Shown: piece by piece, positions 51,419 through 60,233 of the stretch
Layout of the letters: each line of letters starts with the position of its first letter
Numbering within the stretch: position 1 is the stretch's first letter
Assembly (NCBI RefSeq): GCF_011801145.1
Contig: NZ_CP046172.1
Coordinates: 2,728,001 to 2,792,000 of the forward strand
Direction: 5' to 3'
Source: Nocardia arthritidis
GTDB lineage: Bacteria; Actinomycetota; Actinomycetes; Mycobacteriales; Mycobacteriaceae
DNA: 64,000 nucleotides
Translations under genes and position numbers: made by a program
Notes under the pieces: generated by a model
Database searches by the model: none
Seen by the model: the letters and a program-made list of their open reading frames with translations, nothing else
Told to the model about the DNA's origin: nothing

Positions 51419-51691
51419 ATGTCTCTCGACAGCCATCGTCGTCCTCCAGAGAGCCGGGATATCGGCAGTTCGGATATCAGCGTCTTACCCGCCGATATCG
51501 CCCCGCTTCACGAACCGGGTGAGTTCGCCGAGGCGCGGGCGGCCGAAAGAGCCGAATCCGCCAGGCAAAGCGCGATTGCCGCGCGCACCGTCGCAAGTCA
51601 TGCCCATAATGCCGCGGACTGTATGTCGCTATTGGCGATGCTCGGTCTGGACGCCATGGCGGGCAAGCTCGCCGGCGGCGAGCGCATCTGA
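51419..51691 (+). CDS. Small hypothetical protein
   Basis: A 90-residue protein whose ATG at 51419 follows AAGGAG at good spacing. It has an acidic/Arg-rich N-terminal half and an Ala-rich helical C-terminal half (AAERAESARQSAIAARTV) ending DCMSLLAMLGLDAMAGKLAG. No signal peptide or family is recognised. It appears to be a single gene 140 bases below hemW. Confidence 0.6.
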   Translation: MSLDSHRRPPESRDIGSSDISVLPADIAPLHEPGEFAEARAAERAESARQSAIAARTVASHAHNAADCMSLLAMLGLDAMAGKLAGGERI

Positions 51692-51992
51692 ACTATCGAA
51701 CCACCGCCGCGCACGATGCGATGCCGGGTCGTGCGGGTATTTACTGTTGCGTGTCAACAATTTTCGCCATGCGTGTTGCTATGTGAAGAAGTGATGTGTC
51801 ACCGGCTGGGGTAACCCCTATGCGATTGTTCGGGACATATTGAGCAAAACCTCCCCAATCGTCGCAAAAGCAACGAAAAACGCTGTGCTGCTTCCGAATG
51901 CGGCGCGACGGAACTATTCTGAAGCACCATAAGCGGTACGCGATATCAGGTACCGCGAGCGGGGAAGCTCTCAGCGGCAAGGAGGTTCAAGG
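51692..51992. other. Intergenic, AT-richer region
   Basis: About 300 bases of lower GC than the neighbours (AAAAGCAACGAAAAACGC around 51870). No gene is recognised. It ends in the strong ribosome site AAGGAGG (51979-51985) of a 17-codon ORF and probably carries that transcript's promoter. Confidence 0.35.
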
Positions 51993-52046
51993 ATGAACCT
52001 GATTCGCGCCGGGTGCGGCGCATTTGCGGCGGTCGCCGCTCGCTGA
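51993..52046 (+). CDS. 17-residue micro-ORF with strong ribosome site
   Basis: ATG 51993 lies seven bases after AAGGAGG and is closed by TGA at 52046. The peptide is MNLIRAGCGAFAAVAAR, which looks like the first half of a signal peptide cut short. It is followed by a hairpin at 52054-52092. It could be a leader peptide, a microprotein or the stump of a lost secreted protein. Confidence 0.35.
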   Translation: MNLIRAGCGAFAAVAAR

Positions 52047-52053
52047 AAAACGT

Positions 52054-52092
52054 GGCCGGATCGAGTCGAACCCCTTGCGATTCGATCCGGCC
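52054..52092. promoter_or_regulatory. Hairpin after the micro-ORF
   Basis: GGCCGGATCGA (52054-52064) pairs perfectly with TCGATCCGGCC (52082-52092), an 11-bp stem with a 17-base loop. There is no T-run, so it may be an attenuator or a weak terminator. The region from here to 52240 holds no other recognised feature. Confidence 0.45.
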
Positions 52093-52240
52093 GCTTTCAG
52101 CGTCGACCCGACGCCCGGCGCGCCGATATCGAGGGTGCGCTCGGTGCCTTACCGTCCGGTGCAGGGCGTGATCATCGCCACGCGGGGACAGAGGAATTGG
52201 GGGAGCCACTTCGTCCGGTCGGCAGGGCAAGATTTGAAAT

Positions 52241-52468
52241 ATGACAGTTCAAAGGTTCATGGCGAGTGGATTACTGTGTGCTGCCTCACTTTTGGCCGTA
52301 GCGCCGCTGGCCAACGCGGAGACCGGATCTTCTTCGATCAGCTCGCAGATCAATGTCGGCTGTCTGCTGCAATCGCTCTCGGGTGGTCCGAGGACCGCGG
52401 ATTGCGGCGGCGCGCACATCCCCGTGAGCGACACCGCCCCCAATTTCACTGAACTCGCCGTCCACTGA
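52241..52468 (+). CDS. Small secreted protein
   Basis: A 75-residue protein with a signal peptide (MTVQRFMASGLLCAASLLAV, cleavage near PLANA-ETG at residue 26). The mature part of about 49 residues has two Cys (NVGCLLQS and TADCGGAH) that could pair. No family is recognised. It lies 148 bases below the micro-ORF hairpin. Confidence 0.6.
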   Translation: MTVQRFMASGLLCAASLLAVAPLANAETGSSSISSQINVGCLLQSLSGGPRTADCGGAHIPVSDTAPNFTELAVH

Positions 52469-52520
52469 CCTACCGTTACCGGGGCCGCCTGATCCGGATG
52501 GCGGCCACCGGTGCGCAATC

Positions 52521-52706
52521 CTATTCGGGCGCCGGATCTTCCCGGCGCGGGCTCGGTGGGGACAAGCGGATCACGCCCGCGTCCAGATCGAGTTCGACGC
52601 GCGGACGGTGCTGCTCGCCGTTGCTGTCCTCGCCGCTCTCGTCGGTGAGCTTCTTGCCGGGAAACAGTTCGCCTATGACACCCACATATTCACGATAACC
52701 AGGCAT
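52521..52706 (-). CDS. Small acidic/basic hypothetical protein
   Basis: A 61-residue protein starting at ATG 52706 (MPGYREYVGVIGELFPGKKL). It has a charged middle and a RVELDLDAGVIRLSPP strand-like segment before a Pro/Glu end. Codon use is typical of coding DNA here. It is divergent from the DUF885 gene with 24 bases between starts. Function is unknown. Confidence 0.55.
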   Translation of the reverse strand: MPGYREYVGVIGELFPGKKLTDESGEDSNGEQHRPRVELDLDAGVIRLSPPSPRREDPAPE

Positions 52707-52730
52707 CGGGGTCCGGGGTAGCGTGGCCGC

Positions 52731-54350
52731 ATGTCGGGAACTTTCGTAGAACGTGCCGGGCGGATCGTCGACGCGGTACTGCAATCCGATCCGCACGCCG
52801 CCTATTTCGCCGGTGATCATCGAGTGGACGATCAGCTGCCGGACTGGTCCCTCGCGGCCGTGCGGGACCAGACGGCCATGCTGCGGGAGGCATCGCACGC
52901 GCTGGCCGAGGTGGACGAACTGGAGCTCACACCCGAGGACAGGGTGGACCACGCCATGCTGCAGCACGAGGTGGACGGCAGGCTGTTCCTGCTCGAAGAC
53001 GTGCGCGAGCACGAGTGGAATCCGTTGGTGCACAACCCCGGTCCGCTGCTGTACGGCCTGCTGGCCCGGCCGTTCGCGCCGGCCGATGAGCGGCTGGACA
53101 AGCTCGCCGCCCGGTTGGATCTGGTGCCGGACGCGCTCGCCACCGCCCGGGTCGCGCTCGACGGCGACTGTCCGCGCGTCCATGTCGAGACCGCGATCGC
53201 CCAGTTCGGCGGGGTGGCCGCGCTGATTCGCGACGAGGTCCCCGCGCTGGCCGCGCAGGTCCCCGGCGCGAACGTGACGAAGGTGTCCGACGCGGCGATC
53301 GCCGCGATCACCGAATTCGTCGCCTGGCTGACCAATCGGCGCGACGGCACCACCACTCGCACGGCGCGGCTCGGGCGGCGGCAGTGGGATGCCAAGCTGT
53401 GGCACACCCTGGACACCGACCTGTCCGCGGCCGACCTGCTGGACCGCGCCGAGCGGCAGCTGGAGCAGACCATCGACGAAATCCGTTCCGTCGCGGGCGA
53501 ATTGCTCGGCGTCGCACATCCGGATGACGACACCGTGCGCACCGCGCTCGACCGTGCCGCCGCCGAACACCCGGACGACGATACGGTCGTGGCGCGCGCC
53601 GTCGCCGCCCTTGCCGACGCGAAAGACTTTGTCGTGAAACATGATCTGGTGACGCCGGTGCACGATTCGCTGGTGGTGCAGCCGATGCCGGAATTCGCCA
53701 GGGGTGTCGCGGTGGCCTACTGCGATCCGGTCGGTCCGCTCGAAACATCCGATATACCAACATTTTTCGCCATCTCACCGACTCCGGCGGACTGGCCGGC
53801 GGAGCGGGTCGCATCGTTCTATCGCGAATACAACGACCACATGCTGCGCAATCTGACCGTGCACGAGGCCATGCCCGGCCACTATCTGCAACTGGCCCAT
53901 GCCCGGCGGTTCCGCGGTTCCACCCCGGCGCGGGCGCTGTGCTGGAGCGGCACCTTCGTCGAGGGCTGGGCGGTGTACACCGAAGAGCTCATGGCGCGGT
54001 ACGGATTCGGCGGTCTGCGGGTGCGTCTGCAGCAGTTGAAGATGCGGCTGCGGATGACCATCAACGCCATCCTGGACCAGCGGGTGCACTGCGAGGGCAT
54101 GACCGAGGCCGAGGCGATGGACCTGATGCTGCGCCGCGGCTTCCAGGAGGAGGGCGAGGCGGCGGGCAAGTGGCGGCGGACGCTGCTCAGCTCCACTCAG
54201 CTGTCGACGTATTTCGTTGGCTATACCGAGGTTTCGGCGATCGCGGCGGCGCGGCCCGCGGGCACCACCGAACGGGCGTGGCACGATGCGATGCTGGCGC
54301 ACGGTTCGCCCGCGCCGAGGCATCTGCGGACCCTGCTCGGAATCGATTGA
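52731..54350 (+). CDS. DUF885-family metallopeptidase-like protein
   Basis: A 539-residue protein of the DUF885 family, relatives of M3/M32-type metallopeptidases. The zinc-binding segment is TVHEAMPGHYLQLAH (about residue 382), with a likely third ligand in FVEGWAVYTEELM. The C-terminal helix region is STQLSTYFVGYTEV. There is no signal peptide, so it should act in the cytosol, perhaps as a peptidase. Length is normal for the family. Confidence 0.87.
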   Translation: MSGTFVERAGRIVDAVLQSDPHAAYFAGDHRVDDQLPDWSLAAVRDQTAMLREASHALAEVDELELTPEDRVDHAMLQHEVDGRLFLLEDVREHEWNPLVHNPGPLLYGLLARPFAPADERLDKLAARLDLVPDALATARVALDGDCPRVHVETAIAQFGGVAALIRDEVPALAAQVPGANVTKVSDAAIAAITEFVAWLTNRRDGTTTRTARLGRRQWDAKLWHTLDTDLSAADLLDRAERQLEQTIDEIRSVAGELLGVAHPDDDTVRTALDRAAAEHPDDDTVVARAVAALADAKDFVVKHDLVTPVHDSLVVQPMPEFARGVAVAYCDPVGPLETSDIPTFFAISPTPADWPAERVASFYREYNDHMLRNLTVHEAMPGHYLQLAHARRFRGSTPARALCWSGTFVEGWAVYTEELMARYGFGGLRVRLQQLKMRLRMTINAILDQRVHCEGMTEAEAMDLMLRRGFQEEGEAAGKWRRTLLSSTQLSTYFVGYTEVSAIAAARPAGTTERAWHDAMLAHGSPAPRHLRTLLGID

Positions 54351-54408
54351 CGCTGATGGTCCGGTAGCCGCACGGGATTGGGCTATTCGATATGAAAGGT
54401 TAAGCGGC

Positions 54409-54999
54409 TCAGGCGCGTTCACCGAATTCGAGTGCGATCGCCCGGGTGAGAACCGCCCGGGCGCGGTCGAGCGTCGTCGAGCCGCTGTGCCAGCGTTCGC
54501 TGAGCCCCTCCACCAGCGCGGTGAGATGTTCGGCGACGGCGGCCGGATCGATATCCGCGGCTACGCTGCCTGACGATTGTGCTTGGCGCACCAGGGTTTC
54601 CACATCGTCGTTCCATCGGCGCGTTGTGCTTTCGAGCTGTTCGCGCAGGTCCGGCTGGAAGACCGCGGTTGCCCGCAATTCGCCCCAGGCGACGCTGTTT
54701 TCGCGCACGTCGGCATCGTCCTGCAGTTCGAGCAGCAGCATCTGCTCGAGCCGGTCGCGCGGGTCGCCCGTACCGGCCGTGGTGTAGCGCTCGGCGCGCT
54801 GGTTGATGTGGCCGAGCGCCGCTCGCAGGATGCCCGCGCGATCCTTGAAGTGGTAGTAGATCAGCGCGGTGGACACCCCGGCCGCGGCGGCCAGTTTCTC
54901 GATGCGCAGCCCGCGCACGCCGTCCTGGGCGATGACGCGGACCGCGGCCTCCAGGATCTGCGTCTGCCGGTCCTGCGTTTGGGTTGGTGTCTCTCGCAC
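54409..54999 (-). CDS. TetR-family transcriptional regulator
   Basis: A 196-residue regulator beginning at GTG 54999. The helix-turn-helix is LRIEKLAAAAGVSTALIYYHFKDRAGIL. The C-terminal domain is of the BetI-like type (WGELRATAVFQPDLREQLE). It lies 21 bases below the agmatine deiminase gene on the same strand and is probably cotranscribed, so it may control that gene as feedback. Confidence 0.87.
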   Translation of the reverse strand: MRETPTQTQDRQTQILEAAVRVIAQDGVRGLRIEKLAAAAGVSTALIYYHFKDRAGILRAALGHINQRAERYTTAGTGDPRDRLEQMLLLELQDDADVRENSVAWGELRATAVFQPDLREQLESTTRRWNDDVETLVRQAQSSGSVAADIDPAAVAEHLTALVEGLSERWHSGSTTLDRARAVLTRAIALEFGERA

Positions 55000-55020
55000 G
55001 GCACTCCACTCTATGGTCGG

Positions 55021-56124
55021 TCAGGCGGGTTCCTGCTGGGTGGTGCAGTGGATGCCGCCGCCGCCCGCCGCGATGCCGTCGATATTGATCTGTACCACCT
55101 CCCGGCCGGGGAACAGGCGCTCCAGCGTCGCCTTGGTCGCCGGATCGGTGTCCGGATCGCCGAATTCGGGGGCGATCACCGCGCCGTCGCACACGTAGAA
55201 GTTGATATATCCGGCGGCGAAATCCTTGTGGGCGAAGGCTTCTCGCACGGTCGACGGACCGGGCAGCACCTCGACCCGCAGTGGCCGCCCCCGTGCGTCG
55301 GTGGCCGTGCGCAGGATGTCGAGGTGGCGGCGGGTGATGTCGTAGTCGAATGAATCCGGATTATTTTCGAGTCCGGCGACCACGACGCCGGGTTCGGTGA
55401 AGCGGGCGTAGAAGTCGGTGTGTCCATCGGTGATGTCCTCACCCGCGATGCCGGGCAGCCAGATCACCTTCTCGATGCCGAGCAGCCTGCGGAGTTCGGC
55501 CTCGACGTCGGGTTTCTTCCAGCCCGGGTTGCGGTTGTCGTTGAGCACACAGCTCTCGGTGATGAGCGCGGTGCCCGCACCGTCGACCTCCAGACCGCCG
55601 CCCTCCAAAACCAGGTCGGTGTGGCGCACCTGCGCGCCCGCGCGGTCGGCGATGAATCCGGCGAGCTTCGCGTCGCGGCCGTGCTGCTGCTTATTGCCCC
55701 AACCGTTGAAGTTGAAATCCACTGCGGCCCTGGCGGATCCGTCGCGCACGAAGACCGGGCCGGTATCGCGCAGCCACAGGTCGTCGAGTTCGGCGGCGAC
55801 GAGTTCGATATTCGCCGCGCCGATCATGTTGCGCGCCATATCCATTTCCGCGGGCCGCACCAGCAGCGACACCGGTTCGAACCAGGCGATGGTCTGCGCG
55901 ACAGTGATCAGATCGCGGCGCACCCGCGGCAGCAGCTTCGCACCCCAGATCCGTTCGCCGGCGCCGAACGCCATCCAGGTGCGCTTGTGCGGCTGCCCCT
56001 CGTCGGGCATCAACCATGGCCGCCCGTCGTCCTTGCCGCTCGCGGGCGCGCCGGTGCCGCACGACGCCAGCAGCAAACCGCTCAGCGCGGTCGTGCAGGT
56101 CCCGATGAATCGACGCCTACGCAT
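55021..56124 (-). CDS. Agmatine deiminase-family lipoprotein
   Basis: A 367-residue protein of the agmatine deiminase/peptidyl-arginine deiminase family. The catalytic Cys is in GGGGIHCTTQQEP at the C-terminus, and DLWLRDTGPVFV and EDITDGHTDFYARF supply the Asp and His positions. The N-terminus RRRRFIGTCTTALSGLLLASC is an export signal with a lipobox (LASC) and an Arg-Arg start compatible with Tat. Cytosolic agmatine deiminases lack this. The likely reaction is agmatine to N-carbamoylputrescine outside the membrane. The TetR gene follows. Confidence 0.85.
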   Translation of the reverse strand: MRRRRFIGTCTTALSGLLLASCGTGAPASGKDDGRPWLMPDEGQPHKRTWMAFGAGERIWGAKLLPRVRRDLITVAQTIAWFEPVSLLVRPAEMDMARNMIGAANIELVAAELDDLWLRDTGPVFVRDGSARAAVDFNFNGWGNKQQHGRDAKLAGFIADRAGAQVRHTDLVLEGGGLEVDGAGTALITESCVLNDNRNPGWKKPDVEAELRRLLGIEKVIWLPGIAGEDITDGHTDFYARFTEPGVVVAGLENNPDSFDYDITRRHLDILRTATDARGRPLRVEVLPGPSTVREAFAHKDFAAGYINFYVCDGAVIAPEFGDPDTDPATKATLERLFPGREVVQINIDGIAAGGGGIHCTTQQEPA

Positions 56125-56299
56125 CGCGATACTTCCTTGTCCTGTATGGATTCGCTCATCTATGTGATCGCCCGCGGCAAAGGGTTCGGTGCGATGACCA
56201 ACTTTCGGCGATCACCTGGCAATCGATGAGGGTAGTGCTGACTAAAAATTTAGTCAAGGCTGATGACACGGCCGCCCACGACGCGGCCCCCCGGGCGCT

Positions 56300-57097
56300 T
56301 CAGTGGGGTAGTTGTGCCGAATCTCTCCGGTTCGTACGCTGTCTCGCGATCACCGCCACCGCTACCGCCGTGGTCAGGATGCCGGTGGTGATCATGGTGA
56401 TCGGCTTGTCCAGGTCAGGGGTGTACGCCTCGGTGACGTTCAACATGGCATGCAGCAGGATCGCCGCACTCACTCCGTGCCCGGTTTTGTTGTGCAGCCA
56501 GACGATGAGCACACGGGCGGCGACGGTGCCGAGGAACCAGCCCGCGATCCACTGGGCCGGATGCCCGGCTTGCAGCAGCGGAATCAGATGCCACAGCGCC
56601 CAATACGTGCCGAGCCCGATTCCGGTGGCGGCCGGACCGAAGCGCCGCTGCAGCGGATCGGTCGCATACGCGGTCCAGCCGAGTTCTTCGCAGGTGGCCG
56701 CCAGCAGATACATCACGAGTACCGCGGGCGCCGCCGTCGGCGACAGCGGCAGCGCCGCACCCACCTGCCCGGACCACCGCAGTGGCAGATACGACAGCAC
56801 GGCGATCGCCGGAATCAGCAGTGTGGCAACCACATACCAGCGCGGCCGGGCCGCGGGCCGATCGACGGCGCGGCGCAACAGTCCGGCGGTGGCGGCGCGA
56901 CCGCCGTGGCGCCAGGTGAGTGCCGCCGCGACCGCGACGGGCAGCACGAACATGACGGCGCTGCTCGGCAGTCGCATCGCGCCTATCGACAATCCGCCGG
57001 TGACCGCTCCGAGGACGAAGAACGGAATCGACAGTGCCGCGAGCAGACTCAGGAACAGTACCGGGCGGGCTCGCGAATCACGACGCTCACGATACAA
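56300..57097 (-). CDS. CPBP-family intramembrane glutamic endopeptidase
   Basis: A protein of about 265 residues with eight hydrophobic segments. The CPBP motifs are CEELGW (Glu-Glu pair), YWALWHLIP (motif 2 His) and GVSAAILLHAMLN (motif 3 His/Asn). Members are membrane proteases related to Rce1 and to bacteriocin immunity proteins. Start choice is uncertain: TTG 57097 begins just before the first helix, while ATG 57304 would overlap the divergent YjbR gene. No partner gene is evident. Confidence 0.75.
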   Translation of the reverse strand: MYRERRDSRARPVLFLSLLAALSIPFFVLGAVTGGLSIGAMRLPSSAVMFVLPVAVAAALTWRHGGRAATAGLLRRAVDRPAARPRWYVVATLLIPAIAVLSYLPLRWSGQVGAALPLSPTAAPAVLVMYLLAATCEELGWTAYATDPLQRRFGPAATGIGLGTYWALWHLIPLLQAGHPAQWIAGWFLGTVAARVLIVWLHNKTGHGVSAAILLHAMLNVTEAYTPDLDKPITMITTGILTTAVAVAVIARQRTNRRDSAQLPH

Positions 57098-57235
57098 AGA
57101 TCGCCACGCGATCGTCGTCGGGTTTTCGGGCGGTGGAGCGGGTACTGAACCTGCACAACAAGATTGGTACGGCCGGAGTGGATCGTGGATTGCCGCGGCC
57201 GGATGGTGTCGGTGCGGGATGGCATCATCCGCGGT

Positions 57236-57580
57236 GTGTTCACGGTCGATGACGTTCGCCGGGTGGCGAAGATCCTGCCCCGCTCGTATGAGGTGATCGT
57301 GCACGACCGGATCAAGTTCCGGGTCGGCCAGATCGTCTATCTCGCGTTCTCCCGGGACGAGACCGTGCTCGGTTTCGCCTTCCCGAAGTCGGAGCGCGCC
57401 GCGCTGGTGGCCGCCGAGCCGGACAAATTCCAGCTGCCGCGGCCGTCGGATCTGCGCTACAACTGGGTCGAATGTTCGATGGCCGCGCTGGACGAGGCGG
57501 AGATGCGCGAGCTGGTGATAGACGCGTGGCGGATGGTTGTGCCGAAATTTCTACACGACCATCCGAGCACGCATATTTGA
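57236..57580 (+). CDS. MmcQ/YjbR-family protein
   Basis: A 114-residue protein. It starts most simply at GTG 57236 (FTVDDVRRVAKILPRSYEV), the family N-terminus; ATGs at 57203 and 57164 are alternatives. It has FRVGQIVYLAFSRDETVLGFAF and ELVIDAWRMVVPKF. The family has a double-wing DNA-binding-like fold of unknown role. A second member lies at 62234. Confidence 0.8.
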   Translation: MFTVDDVRRVAKILPRSYEVIVHDRIKFRVGQIVYLAFSRDETVLGFAFPKSERAALVAAEPDKFQLPRPSDLRYNWVECSMAALDEAEMRELVIDAWRMVVPKFLHDHPSTHI

Positions 57581-57649
57581 TGCCATCGCGGTGTGGGTCG
57601 AAAACTGCACGGCCCTGGTCTATTTCGTACTCGGCCGGGTGCGGGGAGA

Positions 57650-58585
57650 TCACGGTACCCGGAATGCCCGACGGTAAGCCCCGGGGGTCGTCCCAACCTG
57701 GGCGCGGAATCGCCGACGCAGGTTGACCGCCGAGGCGAGCCCGACCCGCGCCGCGATCGCCTCGACCGGTAGGTCCGTCTCCTCCAGGAGCGTGCGCGCC
57801 TCGGCGATCCGGCGCGACAGCAGCCACGCGCCGGGGGCGGTACCGAGTTGGTCGGCGAAGCGCCGGGCCAGCGTGCGTGGCGAGACGTTGAGGTGTGCGG
57901 CCATATCGCACACCGACAACGGCGTTCCCAGGCGCGCGCCCGCCCATTCGAGCAGGCCGTCCAGCGCCTCCGCGGGCGGTGCGGGCGGCGCGTACTGCGC
58001 CTGGCCGCCGTCGCGGTGCGGTGGCATCACCATGTGCCGCGCGACGAGCGCGGCATGTGCGGCGCCGTGATCGCGCCGGACGAGATGCAGGCACAAGTCG
58101 ATACCCGCGCCCGCCCCGGCGCTGGTGGCGACGTCGCCGTGATCGATGTAGAGCCGGTCCGGTTCCACCAGCACCTCGGGGAACTCCCGCCGCAGCTGTT
58201 CGGCGCGCGCCCAGTGCGTGGTGGCCGAGCGGCCGTCCAGTAATCCCGTGCGCGCCAGTGCGAACACTCCGGTGCAGATGGTCACCAGTCGCGCACCGCG
58301 CGCGTGCGCCCGCAGCAGTGCCCGGCGCACGGTGGCGGGAAGTGGCGCTTCAACCGGTGTCCAGCCTGGGATGAGCACGGTATCCGCGGTGTCGAGCGCC
58401 GAAAGACCGCGGGCGACGGCGATGGAGTATCCGGCCGATGTCGGCACCGGCCCCGGCTTCTCGGCGCACACCTCGAATTCGTAGTGCTGGGCGATACCCG
58501 GCCGCACCATCCCGAAAACCTCTGTGGCACAGCCGAGCTCGAAGGTCGACTGGACCGGGCGGACCAGGGCCACCACACGATGCAT
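57650..58585 (-). CDS. GlxA-family AraC-type regulator with DJ-1/PfpI domain
   Basis: A 311-residue regulator. The N-terminal DJ-1/PfpI-like domain includes the nucleophile-elbow region LVTICTGVFALARTGLLDG. The C-terminal AraC/XylS domain (about 215-311) has two helix-turn-helix units (SVCDMAAHLNVSPRTLARRF, EAIAARVGLASAVNLRRRFR). A Met six codons upstream (58603) is an alternative start. It is divergent from a cupin gene with about 70 bases between, so it may regulate that gene. Confidence 0.87.
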   Translation of the reverse strand: MHRVVALVRPVQSTFELGCATEVFGMVRPGIAQHYEFEVCAEKPGPVPTSAGYSIAVARGLSALDTADTVLIPGWTPVEAPLPATVRRALLRAHARGARLVTICTGVFALARTGLLDGRSATTHWARAEQLRREFPEVLVEPDRLYIDHGDVATSAGAGAGIDLCLHLVRRDHGAAHAALVARHMVMPPHRDGGQAQYAPPAPPAEALDGLLEWAGARLGTPLSVCDMAAHLNVSPRTLARRFADQLGTAPGAWLLSRRIAEARTLLEETDLPVEAIAARVGLASAVNLRRRFRAQVGTTPGAYRRAFRVP

Positions 58586-58655
58586 GGCAAGAAAGTACCC
58601 CATGGTGTCTTTGTCGACACTTTCCGCCACGGCTCGCCTGCGGCACGGTTGGGGC

Positions 58656-58991
58656 ATGCATCCTGAGATCTTGGCCCAAGAGGGCTACACCTCCATCTCC
58701 CTCGACGAGGCGCCCGTCCGCGAACTCTTCCCTGGAATCCGGACCCGTCGCCTGTGGAAAGGTCCGAACGGCGCGCACGCCAACGTGCTGGAGATGGATC
58801 CCGGCACGTCCTGGCCGCGCCGCGACGTGCACGAGCCGGGTCCGGAGGAGGTCTTCGTGGTCTCGGGCATCTTCAACGACGGTGCGCGCGACTACCCGGC
58901 GGGCACATTCCTGCACGCTCCGGCCGGGTCATGGCACGTGCCCACCTCCGCCACCGGGTGCACGTTGTTCGTCTTCTACCCGGAGGGTTAG
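58656..58991 (+). CDS. Cupin-domain protein (ChrR-like)
   Basis: A 111-residue single cupin. The metal motif pieces are PRRDVHEPGPEEVFVVSG and HAPAGSWHVPTS. The ATG is at 58656. It resembles ChrR-type cupins and small oxidases; metal and substrate are unknown. It is divergent from the GlxA-type regulator, and the intergenic sequence holds GTGTC/GACAC arms (58604-58619) that could be its operator. Confidence 0.8.
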   Translation: MHPEILAQEGYTSISLDEAPVRELFPGIRTRRLWKGPNGAHANVLEMDPGTSWPRRDVHEPGPEEVFVVSGIFNDGARDYPAGTFLHAPAGSWHVPTSATGCTLFVFYPEG

Positions 58992-58996
58992 GCATC

Positions 58997-59143
58997 GCAT
59001 TCGCTCCGGCCATGCGCGGGTCTGCGGACGACTTCGTCGGCAGCACCTGTTAGGCGTGCCTCCGCATTCGCTCCGGCGATGTGCGGGTCTGGGGACGGCT
59101 TCGTCGGCAGCGCGCTGCATTCGCTCCGGCAGTGCGCGGGTGT
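58997..59143. repeat. Tandem GCATTCGCTCCGG repeats
   Basis: Three copies start at 58997, 59064 and 59117 (unit lengths 67 and 53, the last partial). Each begins GCATTCGCTCCGGC, and the first two continue with a (G/C)GGACG(A/G)CTTCGTCGGCAGC block. The first 23 bases equal 14936-14958. They fill the gap between the cupin gene and the convergent YWTD protein gene. Confidence 0.7.
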
Positions 59144-60046
59144 TCAGGCCGGAATGCCCGCGATGCCGGTCAGCGGTTGTCCGGGGAACTGGGTGACGAC
59201 GTATTCCGTTGCGCTGCTTGACGAATCGATTGGTATCGCACGCACGGTCCCCGCGAGATCGGTGACGTAGGCGAGGTCGGTGTCGACCGCGACGCCGATG
59301 GCCTCGCCGAAGCCGCGGGCCAGAATCTCCGGCTGGTCGCCGCGTTCGCCCTTGCGGGGGATCGGTGCGCGGTTGAGGGTGTTCCCGAACGGTTCTGCTC
59401 CGCGGTCGGTCCAGTAGATCGTTCCGGCCGGGTCGAGGTGCAGATCGATGGGTTCGGGCAGTGCGTCCCAGAGGATTTCGATATCCGAGCGGGTCGCGGC
59501 GGTTTCCCCGGCCGGGATCTCCAGTCCGGCGCGCAGGATCCGGCCGCGCCCGCCGTCGGTGGGACCCTTCTGCGTCCAGTAGAGCTGCCCGTTGACGGAA
59601 TCTATTGCGATACCGACACATTCGGACATGCGGTGGTCGGTGTGCGGGTTGACGACGAGGTCGGTGCGGCCCGAGCCGTCGGTATTCACCCGGCTCACCT
59701 TGCAGCCCTCGCGATCCGACCAGTAGAGGCGCTGCGTCGCGAAATCGGCGGTGAGCTGTTTCCCGGTGGTGAGCCCGCCGTCCGGTACCACCTGACGGTA
59801 ATCGGATCCGTCGAGCCGGGCCGACCGCACCGAACCGTCCCGACGGGTGAAATCGCGGTCGTTGCCCGGTACTCGCCGCGGCGTTCCCATGGTGGTCCAA
59901 TAGATCCGGTCGGCGCTCGGATCGTAGACGACGCCGTCCGGATGCGGGCCGGTATCGGCGACGACCGTGTGAACGGTGTTGTCCGCCAGGTCGATTCGTT
60001 CGATGGTGTGCGCATTGATGCGGAGCACCAGCAGCGCTCGGAACAT
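59144..60046 (-). CDS. YWTD-repeat (LDL-receptor-like) beta-propeller protein
   Basis: A 300-residue beta-propeller. Repeats of the Tyr-Trp-Thr/Ser type appear at RIYWTTMGTP, RLYWSDREG, QLYWTQKGPT and TIYWTDRGAE, each following an HPDG- or AID-like strand. There is no clear signal peptide, so it may be cytosolic. Bacterial members have no fixed function; some are lactonase-like. The first codons (MFRALLVLRINAH) may include a few extra residues. Confidence 0.78.
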   Translation of the reverse strand: MFRALLVLRINAHTIERIDLADNTVHTVVADTGPHPDGVVYDPSADRIYWTTMGTPRRVPGNDRDFTRRDGSVRSARLDGSDYRQVVPDGGLTTGKQLTADFATQRLYWSDREGCKVSRVNTDGSGRTDLVVNPHTDHRMSECVGIAIDSVNGQLYWTQKGPTDGGRGRILRAGLEIPAGETAATRSDIEILWDALPEPIDLHLDPAGTIYWTDRGAEPFGNTLNRAPIPRKGERGDQPEILARGFGEAIGVAVDTDLAYVTDLAGTVRAIPIDSSSSATEYVVTQFPGQPLTGIAGIPA

Positions 60047-60233
60047 TCCGGCCTCCTTCCATGCGGCAATACCACCCTAGGACGCGCCCGAGCCCCCGCG
60101 ATATTCGGCCGCCGACAGCGGTTTTCGCGATTGCACCGGTCGACAGCGAAGGGCAGCATGGCGGGGGAGCACAACCTACCGGCATCACATCTGCCGTCCG
60201 GGCCGTCGCTCGGACGGGATCTGGAGGAATGTC

